Of a stretch of DNA of 22,760 nucleotides, positions 7,201-14,355 are shown piece by piece. Position numbers and translations under genes: made by a program. The first letter of the stretch is position 1; each line of letters starts with the position of its first letter. The stretch is from Methylococcaceae bacterium (GTDB lineage: Bacteria > Pseudomonadota > Gammaproteobacteria > Methylococcales > Methylomonadaceae): the NCBI GenBank assembly GCA_030699345.1, contig JAUYMX010000041.1, forward strand, positions 1 through 22,760, read 5' to 3'. Under the pieces are notes generated by a model that saw nothing but the letters and a program-made list of their open reading frames with translations, had not been told where the DNA came from and did not search any database.

Positions 7201-9877
7201 TTTGGATGTTAATTATTCAACAGATTTAAACCTGCAATCTGATATTCCTCTGGCGGTCAGTCGCAGAAAATATCTTCCAGGGTGTATTGCGGCTTTAGTC
7301 GTGGGCGCTTCTTTAGTCAGCGTTCAAACCGCTGAGGCCGCATCGAAAAAAACGGTTAAACATAAAGCTCATAGCGACAGTCTGTTGATTGCGCAGGCTT
7401 CTGAAATTGAGCGTTTGCGACAAGAAAACGCGACGCTTAAGCAGTTGCATACCTATGAAAAACCCGAGATAGCTGTTTCTGGCACGCAGATCGCTCAACC
7501 TCAAACGACACCGACCGAAACTGAGGCTTTATCGACTGAGATAGTGACGGCCAAAAACGATAACGAGGCTAATACGGATGCGCTTGGCGAGGTGGTGGTC
7601 GTTGGTAGTCGTCAGGCTGGCACCAAGGCTCGCGAGAGTGCTTCGCAGATTTCCGTTATATCTTCCAGCACTTTAAAGAGTACCGGCCAAGTCAATTTGA
7701 TTGATGCGCTCAATAAGCTGGAGCCGTCATTTTATGTACCTGCGAGAAGCGGCGATGTCGGCAATTTGACCAGACAAATCCAGCTGCGCCAGTTAAGCCC
7801 CAATCAAACACTGGTGCTGATCAATGGCAAACGTCGGCACGCCACTGCGATTGTAAATGCCTCCGGTACCTTTGCAGGGGCTACTGCCGTTGATTTGGCG
7901 CAAATCCCGGTTACTTCCATTGAACGCGTCGAGATTTTAAAAGACGGTGCGGCGGCGCAATACGGTACAGATGCTATCGCTGGTGTAGTTAATATTATTC
8001 TCAAAGCTGCTGATAATGGCGGTTCCGTGACAGCGGGATTCGGCCGTTACGATCCTAGCGATGTAAATCCGCAAAGAAATGACAATGGCGAGACCATTAA
8101 CGTTGGAGTCAATGGCGGGTTCAAGTTGGGCAAGGACGACCGGGGTTATCTTAACTTAAGCGCGGAATGGACCGATAAGGATCACACCAACAACTCAGGA
8201 CTAAACCCAAATATTAAGGCGGTCAATATTGACAGTCCGGGGTGGGTAAACAGAATTGCTGGTGAGCCAGCCTATGAGCTTTATACCTTGGGCTATAACG
8301 CAGGCTATAAATTGGCTGACAATATTGAATTGTATAGTTTTGCTACAGTCGGTCATCGTACCGCTGTCGCTCAACAAAATTTCAGACGTTATAACTCGTT
8401 ACCTGCTTTATATCCGACCGGTTATGTGCCGACTATCGGTATCGAAGAAACTGATTTTGCTGTAACCGGTGGGGCCAAAGGAGCGTTTTGGAGCGATGGA
8501 CGCTGGGATCTGAGTACCACATATGGTCAAGATGATGCGGACATTATCGTCGATCACTCAGCCAACAGATCCCTCTTTATCGATAAAGGTTTCAGCCCAA
8601 CCAAGTTTGATAATGGCGGCTTTAAAAACAGTCAATCAACAACCAATCTGGATTTGACCAAACCAGTTGAGGTTGGTTTTCTCCCTGCGCCGTTAAATAT
8701 TGCTAGTGGCGTGGAATATCGCCGGGAAAGCTATGAGCTGCGTGCCGGTGATGCGGCGTCCCGATATAAAGAAGGCTCACAAGCTTTTCCGGGCTATCAA
8801 TTTACCGATGCCAGAAGTAAGTTTCGTGATGTGGAAGGCGGCTATGTTGAGCTGGGCACCAAGCTGACACCGGAGTGGCTAGTCTCTCTTGCAGGCCGCT
8901 TCGAACATTACAGTGATGCGGGCAATACTGCGATAGGCAAAGGCTCAACACGGTATGACTTTAATCGGCGAGTTGCCGTGCGCGGCTCCGCCAGTTCTGG
9001 CTTTCGGGCGCCGACTTTGGCCGAGCAGAACTTTTCTGCCACCAATGTATCGCCAACTGTGTCCAACATTCAATTAGCGGTAAATTCACCTGCCGCAAAG
9101 TTGTTGGGCGCGCCATCACTTACCCCGGAAGAATCGACCAATTACAGTGTGGGGCTGGTGTTTGAGCCGTTCGAAAAAGTATTTGCGTCGGTTGATATTT
9201 ACCAGATTGATGTCACAGACCGAATAGTTAATACCGGCAACTTGAGCGGTCCTGCGGTTAACAATGCAATCGCCAGCAACGGCATCTTCTTCCAAGGCAG
9301 CTCTGCCAACTTGGCATTTTTCACCAATGGCGTCGATACACGTAGCAGAGGCGTTGATGCGGCAGTGGATTTGAGTACAGATTTGCAAGCCTACGGTGAC
9401 ATTAAATGGAATTTCGCCGCGTCTTATATCGACACTCAAGTGACTGAGATTAAAAAGGCATCGACCCAATTGGGTGGCGGGCCGTTGATCACACCGGTGA
9501 TTGTGTCAGGTCTGGAAGATAGTAATCCCAAATACAAGCTATCGTTCGCTGCCAATTATTTAATCAGCGATTGGAGTATCAATGCCCGAGTGACACATTA
9601 CGGCGAATCGTCGCAGCTATCGTCCGATGCCGGTACCGGACTCGCCCCATTTACCTTAAACAAGATCAAAGATACCGCGCTTACCGATCTTTCAGTGGGG
9701 TACGACATCACCAAAAATATAAATTTGGTGCTGGGTTCTAACAACGTGTTCGACATTCACCCTGACAAAACCATAGTTAAAACCCGTGGTGCCACCAATG
9801 CATCGGTATATCCGACGTTTTCGCCATTCCCGGTCGACGGTGCTTTTTATTATGTCAGAGGCACGCTCAGGTATTAA
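7190..9877 (+). CDS. TonB-dependent outer-membrane receptor 1
   Basis: An outer-membrane beta-barrel receptor of 895 residues for TonB-driven uptake of an unknown ligand. ATG 7190 is chosen among TTG 7184, ATG 7187 and ATG 7190, because AGGGA lies 7 bases upstream and MKNNLDV aligns with MSNNLDV of receptor 3. In order: pre-region 1-23, SRRKYL then a hydrophobic signal segment to about 52 (AEAA), a Lys-rich linker, a short coiled coil (EIERLRQENATLKQL, about 70-90), TonB box GEVVVVG (about 133) and a plug. The plug includes the conserved TSIERVEILKDGAAAQYGTDAIAG, shown here as key motifs VEILKDGAAAQYG and AIAGVVNIILK. A 22-strand-type barrel follows, ending LRY with the expected terminal aromatic. 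It differs in plug type from receptors 2 and 3 and is likely sigma-54 controlled. Confidence 0.93.
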   Translation: MKNNLDVNYSTDLNLQSDIPLAVSRRKYLPGCIAALVVGASLVSVQTAEAASKKTVKHKAHSDSLLIAQASEIERLRQENATLKQLHTYEKPEIAVSGTQIAQPQTTPTETEALSTEIVTAKNDNEANTDALGEVVVVGSRQAGTKARESASQISVISSSTLKSTGQVNLIDALNKLEPSFYVPARSGDVGNLTRQIQLRQLSPNQTLVLINGKRRHATAIVNASGTFAGATAVDLAQIPVTSIERVEILKDGAAAQYGTDAIAGVVNIILKAADNGGSVTAGFGRYDPSDVNPQRNDNGETINVGVNGGFKLGKDDRGYLNLSAEWTDKDHTNNSGLNPNIKAVNIDSPGWVNRIAGEPAYELYTLGYNAGYKLADNIELYSFATVGHRTAVAQQNFRRYNSLPALYPTGYVPTIGIEETDFAVTGGAKGAFWSDGRWDLSTTYGQDDADIIVDHSANRSLFIDKGFSPTKFDNGGFKNSQSTTNLDLTKPVEVGFLPAPLNIASGVEYRRESYELRAGDAASRYKEGSQAFPGYQFTDARSKFRDVEGGYVELGTKLTPEWLVSLAGRFEHYSDAGNTAIGKGSTRYDFNRRVAVRGSASSGFRAPTLAEQNFSATNVSPTVSNIQLAVNSPAAKLLGAPSLTPEESTNYSVGLVFEPFEKVFASVDIYQIDVTDRIVNTGNLSGPAVNNAIASNGIFFQGSSANLAFFTNGVDTRSRGVDAAVDLSTDLQAYGDIKWNFAASYIDTQVTEIKKASTQLGGGPLITPVIVSGLEDSNPKYKLSFAANYLISDWSINARVTHYGESSQLSSDAGTGLAPFTLNKIKDTALTDLSVGYDITKNINLVLGSNNVFDIHPDKTIVKTRGATNASVYPTFSPFPVDGAFYYVRGTLRY

Positions 9878-9957
9878 CAAGTGCTCATCTACAGTCACTG
9901 CCCCAACAATGTGCCTGCTGTGAAGCAGCAAAGTTCTATTTAGCCAAATGCTAAAAC

Positions 9958-9972
9958 TGATAATAATTATCT
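9958..9972. promoter_or_regulatory. Fur-box-like palindrome upstream of receptor 2
   Basis: TGATAATAATTATCT matches the 7-1-7 Fur consensus TGATAATnATTATCA at all but the last position. It lies about 100 bp upstream of the -24 element of receptor 2, which suggests iron-dependent control in addition to, or of a promoter separate from, the sigma-54 element. Confidence 0.6.
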
Positions 9973-10060
9973 TAATATTCGGAATAATTTATAAAAAACA
10001 TCTAAAAATTCAATAAATTACCTTGGCTTGTTTGAAGAAATAAAATCAATGTGACTTTGG

Positions 10061-10076
10061 TGGCGCGGGTTTTGCT
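10061..10076 (+). promoter_or_regulatory. Sigma-54 (-24/-12) promoter of receptor 2
   Basis: TGGCGC-GGGTT-TTGCT has exact GG-N10-GC spacing. The predicted transcription start is near 10087, about 143 nt before ATG 10231. Confidence 0.75.
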
Positions 10077-10133
10077 CGTAGTCCTAAGGTCATATGGATT
10101 TTAGGGGCTAACCAATGCCTAGCAACAATCTCT

Positions 10134-10388
10134 ATGACTAATTATCTGCTAACCACAAGAAAAAACGGTTCAAGGCAACTGAGTGATTTGGCTGCAATGG
10201 ATTGGATTTTTAGACAAGAGGAAATTAACAATGAGTTTAAGTGTGCCGGGAGCTATCTTAGCGGGCGTAAATCAATATCAAGACATACCGAATGCAATAA
10301 GCCGAAGAAAACAGCTGTCTGTTTGCGTCGCAGCCATTATCGTTGGTTCTGCGATGATAGTTGCTCAGGATGTCAACGCTGCACCTAA
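10134..10388 (+). CDS. Possible leader ORF overlapping receptor 2 start
   Basis: An 84-codon ORF beginning MTNYLLTTRKN. Only its first part lies before the receptor gene; the rest overlaps the receptor signal region in another frame, so most of its length is probably incidental. The start resembles the ORF before receptor 1 (MANYLIT). It may mark a conserved leader element rather than a stable protein. Confidence 0.25.
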   Translation: MTNYLLTTRKNGSRQLSDLAAMDWIFRQEEINNEFKCAGSYLSGRKSISRHTECNKPKKTAVCLRRSHYRWFCDDSCSGCQRCT

Positions 10389-13188
10389 GAAAACTGCAAA
10401 AAATAAGCTGCAAAGTCCCAAAGCGCCAAGCGCTTTAGAGGCCGAGGTTGCTCGATTGCAGGCACAGTTAGAGGCGGTACAAAGGGATCGCGATGTGGTG
10501 GCAAGTGAGCGCGATTTACTTAAACAATCGATAACTTCGGGTTCTGCGGTTGGCGAAGCTGCACCGACAGCCGCTACTGATTTATCCGCGCCAGTTGCAG
10601 CTGAAGCAGCTCCGTCAGAACAATTAGCCCAAAAAGAAGCCGCTGAAACCGATAATTTGGGTGAAGTGGTGGTGCGAGGTAAAGTCCGTCCGCGTCTTGA
10701 AAAAGTCAAAGATGTACCACGATCATCTTCGGTGAGAACGGGCGAAGAGTTGAACAGGCAAGTGTCGCAGGATTTACAGTCAATTTTGCAGCGTGCCGGT
10801 AACGTCAGGTGGAATTATGGTAACTCCCGTACCAGCAGCTTATCTATTCGCGGGGTAGGTCAACAAGCGCAGACCGATGCGCAAGATCCAAGTGTACTTA
10901 CCGTGGTTGATGGTGTGCCTTATGCCTACAATCCGCTGACCAGTTTTGACCATTACGATTTAGATCAGATCGAAGTTTCTCGCGGCCCACAGGGTACTAA
11001 TGGTGGTAAAAATGCCAACATGGGTGTGGTGCGATTAAACACCAGACGACCATCATTTACCCCTGAGGCCAGTTACTCGTTGGTTTATGGAAACTATGAC
11101 ACCTACATTGGCGATGCCGCGGGTGGCGGCTCAGTGATAGACGACGTGTTGGCCTGGCGTGGTGCAATACACGTTAACAAGGCGCAAGGCGCGACGACCA
11201 ATGAATATAACAATAGAGAAACTTGGTATAACAAAGATCGAGTAGCTGGGCGGGTGCAATTACTATTTACCCCCACCGAAAACTTTAATGCCCGTATCAG
11301 TTTTGACGCCCAACCGCGCGGCGAAGAATACACCAACGGTGCTACTTACAACTTTCCCACGCCGACTAAGTATGCCAACGGGGCCACTAATGCCCTGGGT
11401 ACTGATGCCAAAACCCGGTTAAATAGACGTTGGTTTACGGATCTCAATACCAAATACACCTACGGAGATAATTACCTGAAAGGCAACCAAAGAAAAACGG
11501 TTAATCAAGACAATCAGCAGCCGCTGATTACTGCCAGCAAGGGCGGCTTGGTAGATTTAAATTGGCGAGTTGGCGATTTCAATATCAACTCCATCACGGC
11601 AGTTAGGGATTATGAATTCCTGGCACGCAATGACGAAGGTACGCCATTTGATATAAGTAAAAACGGCGGTGGCGGCGTGCCTAGCTTCGTGCAGATAAGC
11701 CAGGAGCTAAAAGTGAGTTCCAAAATCGACAAATTGGTCGATTATACGGCGGGCATTTATTTGCTTGATCGAGATCAGATTAAAGATAACGCGGTTGGTT
11801 TTGGAGCTGACGCAGGGGCTTGGTTTGCCTCCGTTAATCAATACGCCAGATTGGATACTAATAGTGCCGGTCGCCAATTAATGTCAGATTCGTTAAAAGA
11901 ATTGGCTACCAATGGGCCGTATTACATTCACAACCAGACCGGGGCAATTTTTGCTGAAGCCAAATGGCATATCACCGAGCCGCTATCGTTGACTACAGGT
12001 TTTCGTTTTAGTAATGAGAACCGCCATCAGCAGACTGAAAAATATATCGTTAACAACGGCACGGGAGCCAACCTCAATCCGGGGGTAGTCAACGGCGTAA
12101 ATACCGGTGGTTTTGGTTCAGATGCTACTGGAAACTTGACCGCTGCTGCGCTTGCCGACCCTAATCAGGTAGCCATTGCCAATGCGGTGGCACAGAAGTA
12201 TTTTGGCGTGGCAAACTATAACGTCGGACTAAATAATACCCAAAAACTTCAGGTTAGAGATGCTAAATCTATCCGGGCAGGGTCTGGAATAGGTGTGCTT
12301 TGGGATAAAGAGCCGGGCAAGCCTTACAAATCAACTCAACCCGGTTATGTGGTTAGCCCCAGTTATAAGTTCAATGAGGATTTAACTTCTTATGTCTCTT
12401 GGCAATACGCTGAAAAGGCGGGGGTTTCTCAAACTAACAATGGTGTGGCAAATCTGGCAGACCCGGAAAAAACCAACTCGTATGAAATCGGTTTAAAGTC
12501 ATCATTCTTTGATAAAACGTTAACGTTTAATACGGACTTTTTTTACACCGATATTACTAACTACCAACAAGCTGTGCGGATAGTTGATGAGTACTCGACT
12601 AATATTGCCCGCCAAACCAATCCGGCCGCCGATCCAACCTATCTATCAACTACCGGTAACGCGAAAGGGGTACGTGCATTAGGGGTGGAAATTGACGGTG
12701 CTTATGATGGTATACCCTATACCACGATTAGTTTTTCCGGGTCCTTCAATGATGCCATTTATACGGACTTTAAAAACCTGGCTAAACCTGTTGAATTAAA
12801 TTGGCCCGGTTCTCCGGCATTTTTTGATGCAACCGGTGAGCGTCTGCCGGGTGCTTCGCAGTTTACCTTCAATATAGGGCCTGAAGTTCGCTTCCCATTA
12901 GCATTAGTCGGTGTCAATGTCTTGGGAAATAGCGAATTCCATACCAGCTTTAATACCACTTATACCAGTGGCTCTAAGAGTGATATTTCACTGTCTAGTT
13001 ACAGTTATATCGCAGCCAATACCACGACCGATTTTGCTATTGGTATTGGTCGACGCGATAAGCTGTTTGATCTGTCCTTTATCGCTAAAAACTTGTTCAA
13101 CAATCAAACCTACGCAACACAAACCTGGAACTCTGCCAACCCTGGGCAGCCGCAATGGTTTGGGGTGGCGATCAGGGGCAAGATTTAA
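10231..13188 (+). CDS. TonB-dependent outer-membrane receptor 2
   Basis: A 985-residue TonB-dependent receptor paralogous to receptor 3. ATG 10231 is chosen for GAGGAA about 7 bases upstream and because it aligns the N-terminal motif. An in-frame start at 10183 would add 16 residues without an SD. In order: pre-region, NAISRRKQLSVCVAA signal segment ending QDVNAA (about 51), Lys-rich linker, coiled coil (VARLQAQLEAVQRDRDVV, about 67-100), an Ala/Glu-rich stretch, TonB box GEVVVRG (about 144), a plug with LSIRGVG and IEVSRGPQGTNGG, and the barrel. Blocks shared with receptor 3 include NDEGTPFDIS, GADAGAWFA and KNLFNNQTY. The protein ends RGKI, without the usual terminal aromatic residue. The substrate is unknown. 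Confidence 0.93.
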   Translation: MSLSVPGAILAGVNQYQDIPNAISRRKQLSVCVAAIIVGSAMIVAQDVNAAPKKTAKNKLQSPKAPSALEAEVARLQAQLEAVQRDRDVVASERDLLKQSITSGSAVGEAAPTAATDLSAPVAAEAAPSEQLAQKEAAETDNLGEVVVRGKVRPRLEKVKDVPRSSSVRTGEELNRQVSQDLQSILQRAGNVRWNYGNSRTSSLSIRGVGQQAQTDAQDPSVLTVVDGVPYAYNPLTSFDHYDLDQIEVSRGPQGTNGGKNANMGVVRLNTRRPSFTPEASYSLVYGNYDTYIGDAAGGGSVIDDVLAWRGAIHVNKAQGATTNEYNNRETWYNKDRVAGRVQLLFTPTENFNARISFDAQPRGEEYTNGATYNFPTPTKYANGATNALGTDAKTRLNRRWFTDLNTKYTYGDNYLKGNQRKTVNQDNQQPLITASKGGLVDLNWRVGDFNINSITAVRDYEFLARNDEGTPFDISKNGGGGVPSFVQISQELKVSSKIDKLVDYTAGIYLLDRDQIKDNAVGFGADAGAWFASVNQYARLDTNSAGRQLMSDSLKELATNGPYYIHNQTGAIFAEAKWHITEPLSLTTGFRFSNENRHQQTEKYIVNNGTGANLNPGVVNGVNTGGFGSDATGNLTAAALADPNQVAIANAVAQKYFGVANYNVGLNNTQKLQVRDAKSIRAGSGIGVLWDKEPGKPYKSTQPGYVVSPSYKFNEDLTSYVSWQYAEKAGVSQTNNGVANLADPEKTNSYEIGLKSSFFDKTLTFNTDFFYTDITNYQQAVRIVDEYSTNIARQTNPAADPTYLSTTGNAKGVRALGVEIDGAYDGIPYTTISFSGSFNDAIYTDFKNLAKPVELNWPGSPAFFDATGERLPGASQFTFNIGPEVRFPLALVGVNVLGNSEFHTSFNTTYTSGSKSDISLSSYSYIAANTTTDFAIGIGRRDKLFDLSFIAKNLFNNQTYATQTWNSANPGQPQWFGVAIRGKI

Positions 13189-13214
13189 AAGTTTGGGCGG
13201 TGTAATTATTTCTC

Positions 13215-13270
13215 GTCGGAGCGGGCGTGCCCGCGATTTGTTTACTGTCGCGGGCACGGCCCGCTCCTAC
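13215..13270. repeat. REP-type palindromic pair
   Basis: GTCGGAGCGGGCGTGCCCGCG faces CGCGGGCACGGCCCGCTCCTAC. It has the GTAGGAGCGGGC form known from REP sequences of Pseudomonas and relatives. It lies 27 bases after the receptor 2 stop. Confidence 0.8.
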
Positions 13271-13303
13271 GGCTCTTTAAGGCACCGTCTTTTTTGTCGA
13301 TTT

Positions 13304-13340
13304 ATTGCTGGGCATTATCAGCCCAGCAATCTTGCTTTTT
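13304..13340 (+). terminator. Rho-independent terminator after receptor 2
   Basis: ATTGCTGGGC (13304-13313) pairs perfectly with GCCCAGCAAT (13321-13330) around a 7-base loop, followed by CTTGCTTTTTCT. Confidence 0.75.
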
Positions 13341-13512
13341 CTAGTTGCTTCCAGACCGACAGCACTTGCTACGGCACTGTTAATCAGAAGGCAGAAGTCT
13401 TGTCAATTTAAAATAACGCATGGCGTTAAGTTGGCGAAGACATATAAAAATACAATTTAAAATCAATATCTTAAATTAAAAAGCAAGGCGCATTAATGTC
13501 TTTTTATTATGT

Positions 13513-13528
13513 TGGCATATCAAATGCA
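13513..13528 (+). promoter_or_regulatory. Sigma-54-like promoter of the rhodanese gene
   Basis: TGGCAT-ATCAA-ATGCA keeps GG-N10-GC spacing, with one deviation in the -12 box (ATGCA for TTGCA). The predicted transcription start is near 13539, about 40 nt before the ATG. It is weaker than the receptor elements but consistent with them. Confidence 0.6.
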
Positions 13529-13580
13529 TTACATAAATTTTAGACAAATCATCTTAGAAACTTAAAAGGAAAGTAGTGAT

Positions 13581-14030
13581 ATGAAAATCCTGTCAAAACT
13601 ATTAATGCTGTTAATGATTCTCTCATCCTCCTTAGCGTTTGCTGCGGACCCGGTTAAAGACGAAAAAAAGGCGCCTGCGGCTGAATATAAATACAAGACT
13701 CCAAAACTTAACCGTGCGCAGTTTGATGCTTTGCTGGCGCATCCTGAACAGTTAACCATTATTGATGTCCGTCGTCCTGACGAGCTCACTAAAAATGGCG
13801 GATTTCCGGTCTACTTAAGTATTCAAGCGGCTGATGTAGAGAAAAACTTAGCGTTTATTCCTAAGGATAGAAATATTGTCACCGTATCAAATCATGCCGG
13901 CCGGGCAGGTGCTACGGCCGACTTGCTAACAGCAAAAGGCTTTAAGGTCGTGGGTGCCGTTGGCGCGCAAAACTACGAAGAAGAAGGCGGCAAACTAAGC
14001 AAAATTGTTCCTCCGGCACCGAAACAATAG
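13581..14030 (+). CDS. Exported rhodanese-like protein lacking the catalytic Cys
   Basis: A 149-residue periplasmic protein with a signal peptide (MKILSKLLMLLMILSSSLAFA, 1-21) and one rhodanese domain: IIDVRRPDELTKNGGFP (about 60-76) and the active-site loop VTVSNHAGRAGATADLL (about 100-116). Where active rhodaneses have C-x-x-G-x-R, this has S103-N-H-A-G-R. Sulfurtransferase activity is therefore not expected, and a binding or scaffold role is more likely. AAAGGAAAG precedes the ATG. It is the first gene of a module with the DUF1549/DUF1553 and DUF1501 genes, although a hairpin-rich gap of 325 bases separates it from the next gene. Confidence 0.88.
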   Translation: MKILSKLLMLLMILSSSLAFAADPVKDEKKAPAAEYKYKTPKLNRAQFDALLAHPEQLTIIDVRRPDELTKNGGFPVYLSIQAADVEKNLAFIPKDRNIVTVSNHAGRAGATADLLTAKGFKVVGAVGAQNYEEEGGKLSKIVPPAPKQ

Positions 14031-14148
14031 TTGGGACATGCAATAAGTAAATTGCTGGTTATGACGATGTTAGAGCCTAAAAAGTCTCAATAGGCTTGAA
14101 AATAATTTCACCAAATACAGACGCATCGATCTTACTCTCCGCGTCACT

Positions 14149-14262
14149 GCCATTAAGTTAGATGTAGGTGCGAATTTATTCGCACATTGCGAAGCAATGA
14201 TTAGCCAGTTGTGCGAATAAATTCGCACCTACAAGTGTATCGATTTTGCATAACTTAATGGC
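14149..14262. repeat. Composite inverted repeat (MITE-like, 114 bp)
   Basis: Outer arms GCCATTAAGTTA (14149-14160) and TAACTTAATGGC (14251-14262) are perfect. Inner arms at 14164-14186 and 14210-14232 are a perfect 23-bp inverted repeat beginning GTAGGTGCGAATTTATTCGC. The loop itself contains CATTGC-GAA-GCAATG. It should form a very stable hairpin in RNA between two genes of the module. Confidence 0.85.
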
Positions 14263-14268
14263 TGTGAT

Positions 14269-14322
14269 GCAGAGCATGAGGGAGCCGAAGCGGAAGATAT
14301 TTTTGGCGACATCCTTAGTCAT
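14269..14322 (+). repeat. Diverged copy of a segment of the 5.9-kb repeat
   Basis: GCAGAGCATGAG...AGCGGAAGAT...CGACATCCTTAG here parallels GCAGAGCATGGG...AGCGGAAGTT...CGAAATCCTTAG at about 5941-5991, in the same orientation. It ends 34 bases before the DUF1549 start codon. Confidence 0.5.
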
Positions 14323-14355
14323 AATCGCGCCGTATTTGATTTTTGGAGGAAGTTT

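Larger units (their letters stand above)
9878..10230. other. Gap between receptors 1 and 2: regulatory DNA
   Basis: No separate gene beyond the leader ORF is supported. The gap holds a Fur-box-like palindrome, AT-rich DNA, a -24/-12 promoter and the leader of receptor 2. A short CTGCT/AGCAG stem near 9915 lacks a T-tract and is not a convincing terminator. Confidence 0.7.
13189..13580. other. Gap between receptor 2 and rhodanese gene
   Basis: No gene is supported. It contains a REP pair, a terminator for receptor 2, and AT-rich DNA with a -24/-12 promoter for the rhodanese gene. An ORF crossing it from inside receptor 2 (12911-13411) is a frame shadow. Confidence 0.75.
14031..14355. other. 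Gap between rhodanese and DUF1549 genes
   Basis: No gene is supported. It holds a long inverted repeat and a segment resembling part of the 5.9 kb repeat. I see no sigma-54 element or clear -35/-10 here, so the DUF1549 gene may depend on read-through from the rhodanese promoter. Confidence 0.65.

Noticed and set aside
7250..7340. Lipoprotein signal (LPGC-like) at the receptor N-termini
   Set aside because: The conserved Cys directly follows the charged SRRK cluster, with the hydrophobic stretch after it, so it is not at a lipobox position.
12911..13411. 166-codon + strand ORF at the end of receptor 2
   Set aside because: Most of it is another frame of the receptor gene and the rest runs through a REP pair and a terminator.
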